NCBI GenBank assembly: GCA_947396885.1 | Contig: OX377202.1 | Location: forward strand, 32,417,407-32,481,406 | Direction: 5' to 3' | DNA: 64,000 nucleotides | From: Heligmosomoides polygyrus polygyrus | Lineage: Eukaryota; Nematoda; Chromadorea; Rhabditida; Heligmosomidae | The notes under the pieces: generated by a model | The model's input: only the letters and a program-made list of their open reading frames with translations | Databases searched by the model: none | What the model was told of the DNA's origin: nothing | Made by a program: the position numbers and the translations under genes | Shown here: piece by piece, positions 1-11,354 of the stretch | Numbering within the stretch: the first letter of the stretch is position 1 | Layout of the letters: each line of letters starts with the position of its first letter

Positions 1-652
1 AATCCCCCAATGCGGGCATGCCGCGAAAAAGCACTCTTGAGCTGGATAATACTGAAGCAGTCCTAGGGTAGAGGGGCATTCAGTTTTCTCCTCATGTAGA
101 TGGACATATATCAACCTACAAGCTCCGCCGGTGCAAGGTTGTGTTTTGAAAATTCTTGTCAGGAAGCCGGAAACCGTGGAAGTGCTAAATCCCATTTTCT
201 ACCCGTGCCAACCCCTCCATCTTCTGGGCTACATACTTGATATTCTTAATGTCTTCTTCACCGTGGTGTTAGGCAAGAAGCTCGTTAGAATGGAAGCGCT
301 TTCGATAGATTGTACATACAGTACGTTTGACGTCGGATACAATAGCTATCGCAAGCAGGTGACTCTACTTCAAGTTTTTTCGATCCACTCACTCAGCAGT
401 GCGTTTGTGCACTGTTCTGCGATGACTTTGCAGATCTTCGATAGCAGTCCCGTCTTACAATTCTGTCAGCTCCGACTTCCAGGCATTGCCAAAACTGTCT
501 GTTAAAAACGCCTCACACGTCTTATCTGCGAGAGCACTCGTGTGAAAAGATTTTTTAAAGTGAACGAAATCTCCAGCGTGTATGATTAAGGTTCCGAAGG
601 TGGGAGCAAGTCTTTAGCAGCGGGTTCACCATCATGCTTCTTCACAACATCC
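1..652. other. No assignable gene
   Basis: An open frame of 124 codons runs from 131 to 505 on the plus strand. It has no family motif, and no flanking splice signals that I could link to other coding pieces. I see nothing else interpretable in this stretch. Confidence 0.4.
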
Positions 653-716
653 AGGAGCCAGATTCATCAACGACTACGACTTTAGATTGCTGTAAGTCGC
701 TGACGAATCTGACCCC
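653..716. repeat. Mini inverted repeat, GATTCATCAACG family
   Basis: About 64 bp reads GGAGCCAGATTCATCAACGA at one end and, inverted, TGACGAATCTGACCCC at the other. The stem also carries TTAGATTGCTGTAAGTCG, which recurs at the end of the larger element at 45002-45168 and resembles the termini of the element at 19119-20059. It looks like an internally deleted copy of that family of non-autonomous DNA transposons. Confidence 0.55.
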
Positions 717-1043
717 GGTTTGCCTAAGAAACTGTAGAACGAAACGCTATACACGTTTATCTAATCAGCATATACCTAGAAAGATATCTAACTTTGCTTG
801 TTTGGAGTAAAGCTCTCAGAAATAGAGAGGAACAGGTTGGACCCCCCCCCCCTCTAGCTTTTCAAAATGAAAGTGCACCATCTGTCGTACCTGTAAGGGC
901 CTGTTGAGGACATGGGTTTCACCAGTGCAGCGTCAGTGACATAATGGACCCTGCGCTTGAGAACGTGTGTTGGACGTGGATCCAACACGCCAAGAAAGTC
1001 TCCAGTTTGGAAGGTGGTGTCCAAACGGATTAAGCCAACCTAA

Positions 1044-1134
1044 GGCCTATGTCATACCACCGAACTTTGATGAATCCGGCCCATGGGGGGAGCCTATCAT
1101 TAAGCTTCAGGTGAGCGATGGTATGACATAGGCC
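1044..1134. repeat. Short inverted repeat (MITE-like)
   Basis: GGCCTATGTCATACCA at 1044-1059 is matched exactly by its reverse complement at 1119-1134, giving a 16-bp stem around a 59-bp loop. The loop contains GATGAATCCGGCCC, the terminus of the 45002-45168 repeat family, so this may be a composite or nested remnant. Confidence 0.5.
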
Positions 1135-1145
1135 ATAGGCCTAAG

Positions 1146-3340
1146 CGTAGGTGATTGAGACAGAAACGTTGAAGCCATCAATTTAGTGATAGCCGGTTAC
1201 GATAGCCCCAAATGAACAACCGGTTGGCATACCCTGCAGCTTCTAAATAAGACGTACTCGTTTGTTATGGACAAACTCAATCACATAGTGGTAGTAGCGT
1301 TTCCACTATCCGAACTAGAGGGTCCGTGGCTGGGTTTCATGAGGCGTCGCAGGGCTCTCGTTAAAATCTGTTGGTTGGGACGGTGCGGTTCAACAGCTTA
1401 AAGGTGAAGTATGAGGCCTACCCAACTGTAAGGCCTAGAAACCACCTGTCGATAACCAATTCCACTATATGCTGTTAAGAAGTGCGATTCTGATAGATTG
1501 GATTTCCAAGTTTTTAAAATGTTAGCAGTGCACCAAATCCAGAAGGTGGATCTCCAAAACTTTATTAGAGCTTGTGCTCTGGAACCTTCCTATTGAGCGT
1601 TCTTTTCTGTGCATTACAAGGGTAATCTGTCGTGGAGACGCAGATAGTAGAACTGTGAGAAGACGGCGATCGCGGAAACACTGGTTTCGCTTCTTTACCT
1701 GGATGTTATTTTGGTAGGTGAGACACGGATGCTCATCAGTTAGGTAGAACGCTTGGTGCAAATCTTGACCAATGAATCTACCCTGTGTGTTTTCCGTAAA
1801 TGTTAGTTTTACGCTAACGTCAAGTCTTGGTGTCGTTCTAAAGTTATGATGCATACGCAGTTGCGGTTAGTGGTCTCGTTTGTTTTTGTATGTGTAAGTA
1901 CGTGTACGTGTAAGGTTGTGTACGAGTTCTCTTGACGTTATTTCATTTCATTTATTACAAAAGCTGTCACTTTGCTGCAGTCTGTTTTTCATTCATTCGA
2001 TCCTAAACATTGAAGAATTTTCTCCACAAAAATTGGGATCGCGGCAAACTCATAGCGAGAAATTGGACATGGAGGTGAAATGGATGCGAGCAGTAACGAG
2101 AAGGAGTAAGCAGATGATTAGAAATAGAACTTTGATGCTTAAACTTCTGTATCGTTGCCATCGCCATACGTTTTTATAAAGTTGAAAGGAGGTGGACCCT
2201 AGACTTGCATTGATCGTTCTCCTCTAGAACTGAAACAAAGTAACTGGGAACACACTTTTATATGATGAAATGTGGTGTTATTAGGGCTGTTACACTCGTT
2301 CCGACAAATGCTTGCTAACAGAAAATGGGAGCTTCATTTTGATTCAAGGGTGATGCCTGTATGGGACAAGTGAGTAATTGTCAAGAAGGTGTATGGGGAA
2401 GATGAAACCGCTCTCGTTTGCTGAATCGGAGTCAATAAACAGATCAGGGCAAACCCGTCTAGAGTGTTCAGGCAATGTACTTTTGTGCAACTATTTAATG
2501 ATTGCATGGTAATGATTATTCATCTAGCCTTGGATAAATAGGTTGGAATCAACTCGGAGTAGGAGCAAACCCAATCTTCCCTGGAATTGTTTTTTTCTTG
2601 AGCCGAGAAAGCCTGTTCTAGGAAGCCGGGATAATTTTGGTCCGAAGTCAGGTTGGGGATGCACGCTAGTTTCTAGGATTCTCATAAGTACTGTTTCCGC
2701 ATTTTAGTTTTCAGTGACCAACAGAATGGAATATTCACATCTAAATCCAAGGGAAAACCGCGTGTTGCAGTTTAATAAACTTTCCAAAGGACCCTTGTAG
2801 TGGGGTAAATGCCTCTTTCCATTAGGAGGGGCCGTTGTCATGCCTACGCTCATTGTAGCTTCCTGTAGTTGTATCAAGTTTATTGATGTGTCAAGGGTGG
2901 TTAGCGTAGAAAGCAATAACAGCAATTGGCGCAGGTATGTTGCTCGCTGACGTCTGATACCTTCGCTTAAATTAACCACGCGAGATTAGGTCAAGGATGT
3001 CAATATTTTATCGTTATTCTTTCTTGAGCTTCTTAATTGCAATCAATAAGCAGTTGTGGAAGCTAAAAGTAGCTGTTTCCTGCTCACGTGAATTTACCAG
3101 AACAAGGGTAACAGCCCCGTTTCACGGGAGAAACCTATTATTCCCAGTTTCTTTGTTAAATGGCATAAGCTATGCTTATGGAAAGGAGCGTTCTGCCCAC
3201 CTGGCGATGCTCGTAACTCTCCTTCCAAATTAACTAATTTACTCGTAGTTCTATTATCCATACTTACACCACATAGCCGTTACTGTAATGCAAGGAATAT
3301 AAACTGAATAGGACAGTTTCACAGCACTATACCGTGAATG
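1146..3340. other. No assignable gene
   Basis: Open frames here (for example 1522-1854 minus, 1916-2179 plus, 2704-2979 minus) are short and carry no recognisable domain or convincing splice structure. I see no RNA gene or clear repeat. Confidence 0.4.
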
Positions 3341-3635
3341 GGCGCGTGTAGCGCAGTCGGCGGAGGCGCGACTGTCGCGTGCACCCGATACCAGGTTCCT
3401 GGTTCGGATTTCCCGCCCAGGCCAACCAAGCCTTCCATCTTTCCGGGGTCGGTGAATTGGTACCAGAAGTGTCTGGGAAGGATAAAGCGCTGACTTGTTC
3501 ATCGGCTGGCCACCGCAAGTCATTGTATGGCCAAATACGCATTCGTGTCGCCTCCACGACATCCCGTAGAAGTAGAATGCGCTGGCGCATCCCAGAGGGG
3601 ATTGAGTAACGCCGTCCTTTATCCTTTATACCGTG
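3341..3635 (+). mobile_element. tRNA-derived SINE, copy 1
   Basis: The 5' part carries a pol III A box, TAGCGCAGTCGG at 3349-3360, and a B-box-like GGTTCGGATTT at 3401-3411, as expected for a tRNA-derived head. About 230 bp of non-tRNA body follows, then a tail of TCCTTTATCCTTTATA. Close copies occur at 51328-51612 (plus) and 28905-29245 (minus). The ATC/TAT-type tail and the absence of any open frame shared between copies fit a SINE. Family relation is inferred from these three internal copies only. Confidence 0.8.
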
Positions 3636-4277
3636 AATAATCTGCTAGTATTGGGGAATAGAGCGTTGAACTTTTATTCTTCATTTGCACCGCAGTAGTA
3701 GCATCAGTTAGGATTTCTTAAACTCTGCTGAGATGAACGTTACAGTACATTACAAAGGCATGGGGCGCCGACAATACCTATCTCAGCAATTAAAGTGAAC
3801 GCGATCAAAATTCGTATCAGCGTTATGCTGTTAACCCACCGTAATACATAGTATTATTTGTTATTTTACTTCAATTTGCATCTTTTTCGAAAGAACTCTT
3901 GCTCACCGTAGGTGCCCTAATTTGACTTTGCTGTTTCTAGTGCATTATTTGATTTATCCTTTCCGGCAGACCTCTTAATAATTGTCCGTTATGGTTTAAG
4001 CACCCTTGCTACGATGACTACGTATTAGGCTTTTTTGAGAGGTTTTGCTTAGCGTGAAGTCTACCGCCTTCATTCACCATGCGAAGTTCACTGGGCAGGG
4101 AATTCGGAAAAGCTTAAAGGCGATCTCAATAGTTGGAACTGTTGCTGTTCAATAGTACTTAGACTGGTGCTTTGGAATACATCTGCCATGAAGCGGGCAA
4201 GAGAGCTTATTTTTTTAAAATGGTGATTCCCATGGCGGTACGGACTAAAATGTTCCGATCACATATGCTTCATTCAG
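3636..4277. other. Probable intron or upstream sequence of CDC42
   Basis: No coding exon was found here, although the missing P-loop exon of the CDC42 gene should lie on this side. The stretch ends in TTCATTCAG, a good nematode 3' splice site that opens the first recognised CDC42 exon. Confidence 0.4.
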
Positions 4278-5355
4278 GTGACCGTCATGATTGGTGGCGA
4301 GCCGTACACGTTGGGACTGTTCGACACAGCTGGACAAGAAGACTACGACCGCCTGCGACCACTATCCTACCCTCAAACGGACGTGTTCCTCGTTTGCTTC
4401 TCAGTAGTAGCGCCTGCATCTTTCGAGAATGTTCGCGAAAAAGTACGTCAGTTGCTGCTAACTCTTTGTCTTAGTTGTTATTACGCTCTTTCCAGTGGGT
4501 ACCTGAAATCGCGCACCATTGCTCGAAAACTCCTTTCCTTCTAGTAGGCACTCAGGTTGGTTGTTTTTCATCAGCTGGTTTGGAATGAAACGGTCCGCGG
4601 GGCCTTTTAGTGATGAAATCTTGCTAGGAAAGAGAAGGGGGTACTTCTGTGGCGCTACGTCCTTTCTAGTAGCCAATCAGCAAACCAGTTTTTGTCGAGT
4701 CATTTGCCACCGCACTTCAGCATTAAAGGGCAAACTCCTGTGACAAAGTGAGGATGTTGAGAGATGACGCAACAAATTGCGTTACAATCGGTGCCAGGGT
4801 TTCGCCGAATTGATTGAAAGCGGTTGCCTTCGCATGTAAAAGAGGGTATGACTAGAAACTTCGGCGCTATGCTTACTTGGAGGGAGTCACCTCAGCAAGC
4901 AGTGTCCGGCAGGCGCTGTGAATGGCTACATACGACGCACGCTCCTTATCCACTTTACGTTAATCCGGCCACATTCCGGAGTTCCTTCCATTTCCTAATT
5001 CTGTTCCTTACTCCACCTTACCATGAGAGAGCAACCCAGTTATAGCAAAATTTGTTTCTTTTCGTTAGTTCAACAGTTGACCTACTTCTATTTTTGCGCG
5101 TTTCCGAAATTTTTTGTAAGCCGATCATGTCCCCACCCATACCAGCCAAGTACCATAGCGCCGAAACTTCTCAGCAGAAGCAATATTGTACAGGGATGTT
5201 TGATATGTCCATTCTAGGTGGATCTGCGTGATGATCCCTCGATGTTAGAGAAGTTGGCCAAGAACAAGCAAAAACCGATTTCGTCGGACACAGGCGAGAA
5301 GCTGGCGAAAGAGCTGAAAGCAGTCAAATACGTAGAATGTTCAGCCCTCACGCAG
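4278..5355 (+). CDS. cdc-42: CDC42 Rho-family GTPase, three internal exons (partial)
   Basis: Three exons at 4278-4442, 4496-4555 and 5218-5355 join in frame with consensus GT/AG borders (donors GTACGTCAG, GTTGG, GTACTG). They encode about 121 residues that match CDC42 almost throughout: [20 protein letters not shown] (switch II), VGTQVDLRDD (guanine-specificity loop), and ECSALTQ, the CDC42-type version of the SAK loop. CDC42 is a membrane-anchored GTPase that drives polarity and actin remodelling. The exon with the P-loop GDGAVGKT and switch I is not visible upstream. The terminal exon with the polybasic region and CAAX box is not visible downstream; it may lie in the 200-N gap at 6828 or in a long intron. 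The third exon keeps the Rho insert region. No stop or frameshift is seen, so I treat it as a real but incompletely covered gene. Confidence 0.93.
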
Positions 5356-6200
5356 GTACTGTCCATCATTTCATCTTTAGTTTTTTTTTTCTGTTGGAAG
5401 CGGTATTCGTGTAGGTTTGCAACGGTTTCCTCAGAGCAGTCCCTGTTTATGTGGCTGTACGGGACTGCTCACTAAATCAAGAGATGTTTTTGCTTTCAAT
5501 GGAGGCTCAATTACTTCACTGGTTTTCAACTGAGATATGTGGTGGAGACGTTTAGGTAGCTGCTGTTAGTCGAAATTTCCTATAATTATATTCTATTTGT
5601 TTTGAAGCACATTGACGCCTCCAAAACTGTCATACACGTCCTCAAAAATGTCTGGTCGTATCCATTTATTGCATTTATATGCATCAAATCTTTCACGCTG
5701 GTTGCTACTTATCGATTTTCAAGTTTATTGAAGTCCTGCTCGTTAGGTACAATCCAATTACTAACGCGTTCGCTACTGACCGTTTTACTGGACTAGGTAT
5801 TTTGCAAAAATGAAGTGTGCTTGGAAAGCGATATAAAATATATAATATGCAACCAAGTTCGGAATATTCACCTCTCTTACGACTAAAGTGGTATGCATCT
5901 GATTGGTAAACGTAAATGTTCACATTATTCTATTGTAATAGCGCTTTTTTCACCAATTTTAATTTGTTGAATTAGAAGCGTTTACTCCATTTTAAAACCC
6001 TCCGATTTTAGAAATCCTGTATAATATGGTATACGGCAAGGAGTTCCCGATATTTCACGATTCTTGCAGCTGAACTTCTGTATGGGGTAGATGAATTTGT
6101 TTTAAGGCGTGTTCGTGATTCTTTCTGTATTTAAGCGCTATTTCAACTAACAATTTTCAAATAAGTTGTTAGATGGATGTCTAGTTGCGATCAAAATTCT
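5356..6200. other. No assignable exon
   Basis: This should contain the intron after the third CDC42 exon. I looked for the terminal exon (KGLKNVF-like start, CAAX end) and did not find it. The DNA is AT-rich with no recognisable repeat. Confidence 0.4.
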
Positions 6201-6271
6201 TGCGCCAGGCGGGACTCGAACCCGCATCTTCTGCTTTCCGGGCAGCGATGTTCGCCTTACACCACCGGCGC
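6201..6271 (-). tRNA. tRNA-like gene, Gly-type body with GGA in the anticodon position
   Basis: Read on the minus strand, the 71 nt fold as a cloverleaf. The acceptor GCGCCGG pairs with CTGGCGC through one G-U pair, the discriminator is A, and the T arm is GCGGG-TTCGAGT-CCCGC with a perfect B box. The D arm is GTGT/ACAT, and the anticodon arm has a 7-nt loop CCGGAAA. A TTTT run follows 5 nt after the 3' end, as for pol III termination. The body (GCG start, GGTGTAA, GCGCA end) resembles nematode tRNA-Gly. The loop, however, puts GGA at 34-36 with C rather than the nearly universal U at 33, and there is no long variable arm as Ser tRNAs need. It is therefore likely a pseudo-tRNA or an oddly recoded copy. 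Confidence 0.7.
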
Positions 6272-6827
6272 TGTTTGGTCGAACTGAACATCCACGATAT
6301 CTTCCTAGCAAGTACTCACCTATCAGCACTCACCCGCTATCGGGATGAGCCGGCCGCTGATATCAGCATGAAACCGGTCAACCTGTGCTGTTGTGATTGT
6401 TTCGAGAGGCTGCATTAGGGTGTAGCTGACATACTGACCATAAGAGTCTCGGGGCTTTATTTCTCTGCTGAAATTCGTTCTAAAAGAAATTACTCAAGAA
6501 GTTTGTTAATCCACCTACCTATTTTGCGGTACGCTTCCTGTTTTGCGCAAGTGACAGTCCATTTTAGAGGTGGGCCCTCGTTGTTGAATGGAAGGGGTGT
6601 GAGCAGTGCTGTACTCCTCAGTCATTCCTAGAAGGAGTTTGCTGGAAAACTCCTTAATTTCTGCAGTACCCTGATAATATATTCGTAATAGCACTTCTTG
6701 CGGTAATATACCTCCTATGTCTCTCCTTATTACTCCTTTCGTATAACTTCGTCACATCCATGTCCTTTAAGAAGCTAAAATCTAAGAGCAATGACTTCTA
6801 CCAATGGTACTGGATCCTATGACGCAT
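6272..6827. other. No assignable gene
   Basis: Nothing recognisable. The left side of the assembly gap ends in ATCCTATGACGCAT, which recurs inverted at the edge of the second gap at 55731. Confidence 0.4.
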
Positions 6828-7027
6828 NNNNNNNNNNNNNNNNNNNNNNNNNNNNNNNNNNNNNNNNNNNNNNNNNNNNNNNNNNNNNNNNNNNNNNNNN
6901 NNNNNNNNNNNNNNNNNNNNNNNNNNNNNNNNNNNNNNNNNNNNNNNNNNNNNNNNNNNNNNNNNNNNNNNNNNNNNNNNNNNNNNNNNNNNNNNNNNNN
7001 NNNNNNNNNNNNNNNNNNNNNNNNNNN
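6828..7027. other. Assembly gap (200 N)
   Basis: Exactly 200 N, a fixed-size placeholder. The true length is unknown, so the missing end of CDC42 could lie here. Confidence 0.98.
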
Positions 7028-7309
7028 AGTAGGGCGCCTTTCGGTGTGAGTCAAACGAAATGAATTGTCGTGCTACGTCTGATCATGATCATTTCTGTAG
7101 TTTACTACTTTTACTACTTTTATCATTTCTATAGCTTTACTAGAAAATTTCATCCTTGTTCAGGTCTCAGAGTATTCAGTATTTTAGTTCAAAGCTTTCG
7201 TTTCACGCTTTCTAAGCACTGTTAAGTCGAATCCACTTCTCACTTTCTCTACATCCAATTATTTTTCTATTTATATCTTTTTATTTAGGTTATCAGTACT
7301 CTGTAGGAA

Positions 7310-7395
7310 GGAATGGAAAATGGGAAAGGGAATGTGCGGAATTCCCCTTTGTCGTGTTCCGAATTCCGGTTTCCGGCAATTTTTGAGCCTCTGTT
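7310..7395 (-). repeat. CGGAA-rich palindromic repeat, copy 1
   Basis: The minus strand reads AAATTGCCGGAAACCGGAAT followed by TCGGAACACG and GGAATTCCGCACATTCCC. The same order of motifs occurs at 56215-56345 and 57490-57610. No coding potential. Probably one end of a non-autonomous element. Confidence 0.55.
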
Positions 7396-7607
7396 AATGG
7401 TTTAATGAAAATGAAAAATGGAAAATTAATACCTTCCATTTGTCACGACCTCCCATCTGGCACCCAAGTGGAGCGCTTAACTGCAGTTGCTCCATTTCAT
7501 GGTTGTTTTCAACCTGTGCCAGCTTGATTTGTTCCATCTCAGCAGTGTAGCCTAGATGTCGCTTTCTACGTCCTGCTTAACGACCATGAATTCTGCTATG
7601 GATGGAG

Positions 7608-7808
7608 TCTAAAACGCGTACTTGCGGATGGACAGGCGAAGACGTACATATGTTGTGGATGTCGAGCCTTGAAAGTACCTCTCCCACGCACACTCACGGA
7701 TCCCATCCTAAGTTGTCGAATAAGGGGAAGTGATTTTATCACAGATCCTGCCAACCCTGTACACCACACTTTGCGATCCAAGAAGTACACGGAGCGCTAT
7801 GATGCGTA
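7608..7808 (+). pseudogene. Zinc-finger-like 5' piece of a MULE-type transposon
   Basis: An open stretch of about 64 codons ends in TAG at 7806-7808. It contains CCGCRALK and later DPANPVHH, the C-x-C ... H-H spacing and CRA signature of FLYWCH-type zinc fingers that precede MULE transposase domains. A MULE core follows on the same strand at 9280. The distance and the repeats between them suggest a broken element. The call rests on a short motif and is tentative. Confidence 0.4.
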
Positions 7809-8754
7809 GAGCTGTAATTGGAATGTGTAACGAGCTCAGACAGAGCGACTCACGCAGACCTACATCAGTAATCGTGCAGTAGCTCGTTCAAGAGGATCCT
7901 GCTCCGTTCAAGAGGTTTTTTCACCTCGGCTTGGAAAGTAGTTTTTGTTGGAACAGCTCACCTGCCCTTCGGAACACGCTGCTGCAAATTTGAACAGGGC
8001 GATCAGATGGAGTCTCAAAAGAGGGCAACAAAATGTTATTCCTGGCAACTTGGAAGTGGTAGTTATATAGTGAAGCTGTTGGTAAAACCTGGGTTCGTAC
8101 GTTAGTTGTCTCCCTGAGTTACGGTAGCGCTCCGCCGCCGCCCCCAATTACGGTGACGTGGCGCGTTGTTGAGCCCACCTTCGTCGAGTTATAACGGATG
8201 ACCAGAGCAGACTGTGCGCCGCGGAGCAAACTTTCCGTCGTAGGGTGGTGAGTGAGACTTTAGTCGTTTTTTGCCCTGTTTTCTCTTTACATTTCAGGTA
8301 TTCATATGCTTTGAGTCGTTGGCTGACAGCCTGGGACGGGTGTGGGGGGGGGGGGGGGAATTCGCTTTGTAATACACTTCAGCGAAGGCAATAAAGTTTG
8401 AATTAGCCACATCAGTTTGAGCTCACGAGTCTGCCGTGATCCCAATCAATAAAATTAGACTTCGCGGTTAATGACTATAGGTAAGTGCTGTCAGTTTTTT
8501 GGTCGAATCAAACTAACTGACATCTTCAATGTTTCGATCGAGCGAATCACGACCTAGAAATGACCGCTCCAAAGCAGCTATGCGCGCTCTGCTCAATTTG
8601 CCTCATCTCATAGGGAAATCTCATCCAAGGCGGGCACGGCACCCGGTCAGCCTACGGAAGTCGAGCGCGTCGCTCCGCCCTCTACAGTAGTGGAAGACTA
8701 ACCTAACATACCCGTGAAACCTCTATGTTCCAAATCCAAATGTAATCTTCCAAT
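7809..8754. other. No assignable gene; poly-G tract
   Basis: A run of about fourteen G lies near 8345-8358. No frame has a family signature. It may be part of the broken MULE region between the zinc-finger-like piece and the core. Confidence 0.35.
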
Positions 8755-9000
8755 CAATATGGATCGATAATATCAATTTTCTCTCAGATTCAACCGCCCA
8801 GGGTGGGAGTTAAGAACAACGATCGTCTACGGAAGGCCTTCACAGCAGAGAGGAAGGCAATCCGTATCGATCGATATTATCGATTTTCGCTCAGATTCAA
8901 CCGATCATGGTGGGGGACACGCGGGTACTATGGCCGACGGAGGAGTGCTTCACATCAGGAGGAAGTTTTCGATGGGGAGGCCAATATCGATCGATACTGT

Positions 9001-9046
<46 letters not shown>

Positions 9047-9115
9047 ACTGCAACATCGCGCGAAACGAGCAATTGCGAAGCGCGCCGATAGGCGTGACGG
9101 AGCACTTGCAATTTA
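8755..9115 (+). repeat. ATCGATCGATATTATCGAT repeat family (R1), copy 1
   Basis: Partial tandem units each carry an ATCGAT-rich core followed by TTCTCTCAGATTCAACCG (8757 and 8868). A third core at 8984 leads into a TGA microsatellite and then CTGCAACATCGCGCGAAACG. The same end segment recurs inverted at about 50580-50650, and the core segment recurs at 11645-11700. Interpreted as a dispersed non-autonomous element or satellite block. Confidence 0.6.
9001..9046. repeat. (TGA)n microsatellite
   Basis: About fifteen uninterrupted TGA/GAT units. The methionine run seen in one frame is an artefact of this repeat. Confidence 0.95.
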
Positions 9116-9279
9116 TATTTACGTTCTTCTAGGACCCCTCACTTTGCCGATACGCCGCCGACAATGGTGAATTCATTCTTCACGACGGCGCCGCTTACAT
9201 GGCTAGTAGGATGCTGTGGAACACTCAGGCTGAGCACCGTTCTGGTGAGACGCCTTCTTCTTAATGTGCTCTAAAGAAA

Positions 9280-10154
9280 GTAGGAATTATCTTGTTTGAG
9301 GCTGATGGGAGATACAAGCAAATTCCCCCGGAACTGCGCCCAATAAGAACATTGCGGCTCTATACGATCATCAGCGAGTACGATGGTGGCCATCCTCTCC
9401 CACTGCTGTACGCGTTTCTGCCGGATGGCGGGGAGGAGACTTACTATAATTTGTTTAGGTCAGGAATATGCATTTGAGTGAGTTTGGTACTAAACCTGGG
9501 TTCGTTGTTCTACAAGTTTGTATTGCAGGTGGTTCAAAACGCAAAGCGAACTTCTCGGAGGTGTTGCGGCCATTGAGGCTGACCACTGCAACTTCCTAAT
9601 TGATTTTGAGCTGCTGACTATTAACCCTATCCGGGCCACAATGAACAATAAGGTGCCACTAAATGCAATGCATGTTGCAGAACAGTGACTCCCATCAGCT
9701 TCGTCGAGAGTGCTCGCAAAACGCAGCTGTTGCCGTGTTTTTCAGGATTATACAAGTACTGCCTTTGCGTGCACAGGCATGACAATTGGGGAGCAGTTGG
9801 ACGTTTTGCTGGGCTATGCGATCACTCAGCCAATTATGGAAGCAAAACCACCAACTTGGTGGAGGGCTTCAATAACAAGCTTCGACAGTTTTGCCCCAAC
9901 AGGGCTCCCTTGACTACCGAGTTTTACCGAGCTACTTCTGTTCTCAGGAAACGAGATCACCTTGGTGAAGTCTCGTATTATACCGCTACGCCAAGTTGCA
10001 ATTGCCTCACGCTAAATCCGACCGGAAGCAGCAGGCAGATGTGTTAAGCGAGCTTCGCAGGTTCGTTGACTTCCTCAACGCCTTGGGGAAACCATCAACC
10101 ACTAGAGAATGTAAAGACCACCTTGATGCTCTTGCAATTCTATTAGCCCATTAG
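9280..10154 (+). pseudogene. Degenerate MULE-type transposase core
   Basis: The frame at about 9280-9468 contains FEADGRYKQIPPELRP, LYTIISEYDGG and LLYAFLPDGGEETY, the start of a MULE (Mutator-like) transposase domain with its first catalytic Asp in ADG. A likely intron (GTCAGG ... TTGTATTGCAG, about 9460-9529) joins it to WFKTQSELLGG and LIDFELLTIN. After a break, TTNLVEGFNNKLRQ (about 9851-9892) gives the characteristic C-terminal block. The end carries VLSELRRFVDFLNALGK and TTRECKD and stops at 10152-10154. Frame changes and a stop in the middle mark it as a pseudogene unless more introns are present. A homologous C-terminal piece lies at 36258-36447. Confidence 0.75.
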
Positions 10155-11354
10155 TAATACTTGTTTTTCTGTTTCCAGTTTTAACCGCTCCTATCTATGT
10201 CTTTTCTTTCTCCTCAGAATTATATGACACTCCTGCTATTGTCAAATTATTGCTTTACTTCCATCGTGTTATATCTATCACACATTCCTTCCACATTTGC
10301 CATACTAGTACTTCTGACTTATTTCTACCTGAGAATTGAACGTTCTGTCTTTTTCAAACAAGATGAATTGTCTACGTTGTTGATGAAGTACAGCTTGCAC
10401 CGTCCACAGCACCAGTTGTTTGAAGCGCTGCCTGCGTTCCGTTGCTCAATGTTCCGTTTCTTTCAACTCAACTTTTCCATTCTGAACGACCTTGTAGGGT
10501 TATTGCTGCCCACTTCAAGTATAGAGCTGCTCTTTTCCATTGCTCTCGTTGTTTTCTTCCTTGTTGTTGTCGTAATATTGCACATGAAATGCAGATACAT
10601 GGGCCCTCCTCAACTGCTGTGCACCTACACATAATGTCGTTCGCCAATCGTCATTTTATCTCCTCTCATTGATCATCAAGGGTTGTGAAAACCTCAGTAG
10701 CTTCGTATAGGAAGCCTACGAAATAATCAAATTGCATTGATGCATGAAGCTCCAGGTTTTTAGGATAATTTCTTAGCACGCCAAGACCGTTCAAGGCGCC
10801 ACTTTTGCCTTATCAGCCGCACTGAAGCGATACCGTTTTTTGTCATTTTTGGACTAAGCGGTAGCCCGTTGAAAAACAAAAAAAAAACATTCCCGTGCTC
10901 CTCGTCTCATGGCCTACAACATCATATAGATCTTGTTGAAAATCTTTAGGGGAATATTCTCTTGTCAGACACGGCGGCAGGACTCGTCGAGGAGGTTACG
11001 TCACTTTTCCGGAGCAGGTTCAAGGCGGCATACGCCAGCGGACTCGATCGTGATTAGCCTAGGGCTGCTGAACTTCTCAGACGATAGTCACGATGAATGA
11101 ATTATGCATATCGTTGTTATATTTAGTGTGTAAATGATATATGTTTATACCATGTTCTGGAGCCTAATCCTTGCAATGTTGTAATGAACTTCGAATATTG
11201 TACATGGTCTAAATTTACTGGTAAAAGGAAATGAAATTCATTCTTTATAAAGATAAAGTTGAGCGAAGATAGAGCCGATAGACAGTGATTCTGCTTGTGT
11301 GAAGCTGATAACAAATAACATTATGCTGTGTAATAATCTGCTAAGCGACGTGTC
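10155..11354. other. No assignable gene
   Basis: A T-rich plus-strand frame at 10197-10634 looks hydrophobic only because of base composition. No homology or splice context supports it. Confidence 0.4.

Noticed and set aside
6166..6418. Open frames on both strands over 6166-6418
   Set aside because: They are readings through and around the tRNA-like gene; the GGTRTR/CFPGS-type peptide is a familiar tRNA artefact.
9001..9046. Poly-methionine open frame
   Set aside because: Pure product of the TGA microsatellite; no flanking coding signal.
10197..10634. 145-codon hydrophobic frame that might be a membrane protein
   Set aside because: T-rich base composition alone gives the hydrophobicity; no splice sites, motif or neighbour supports it.
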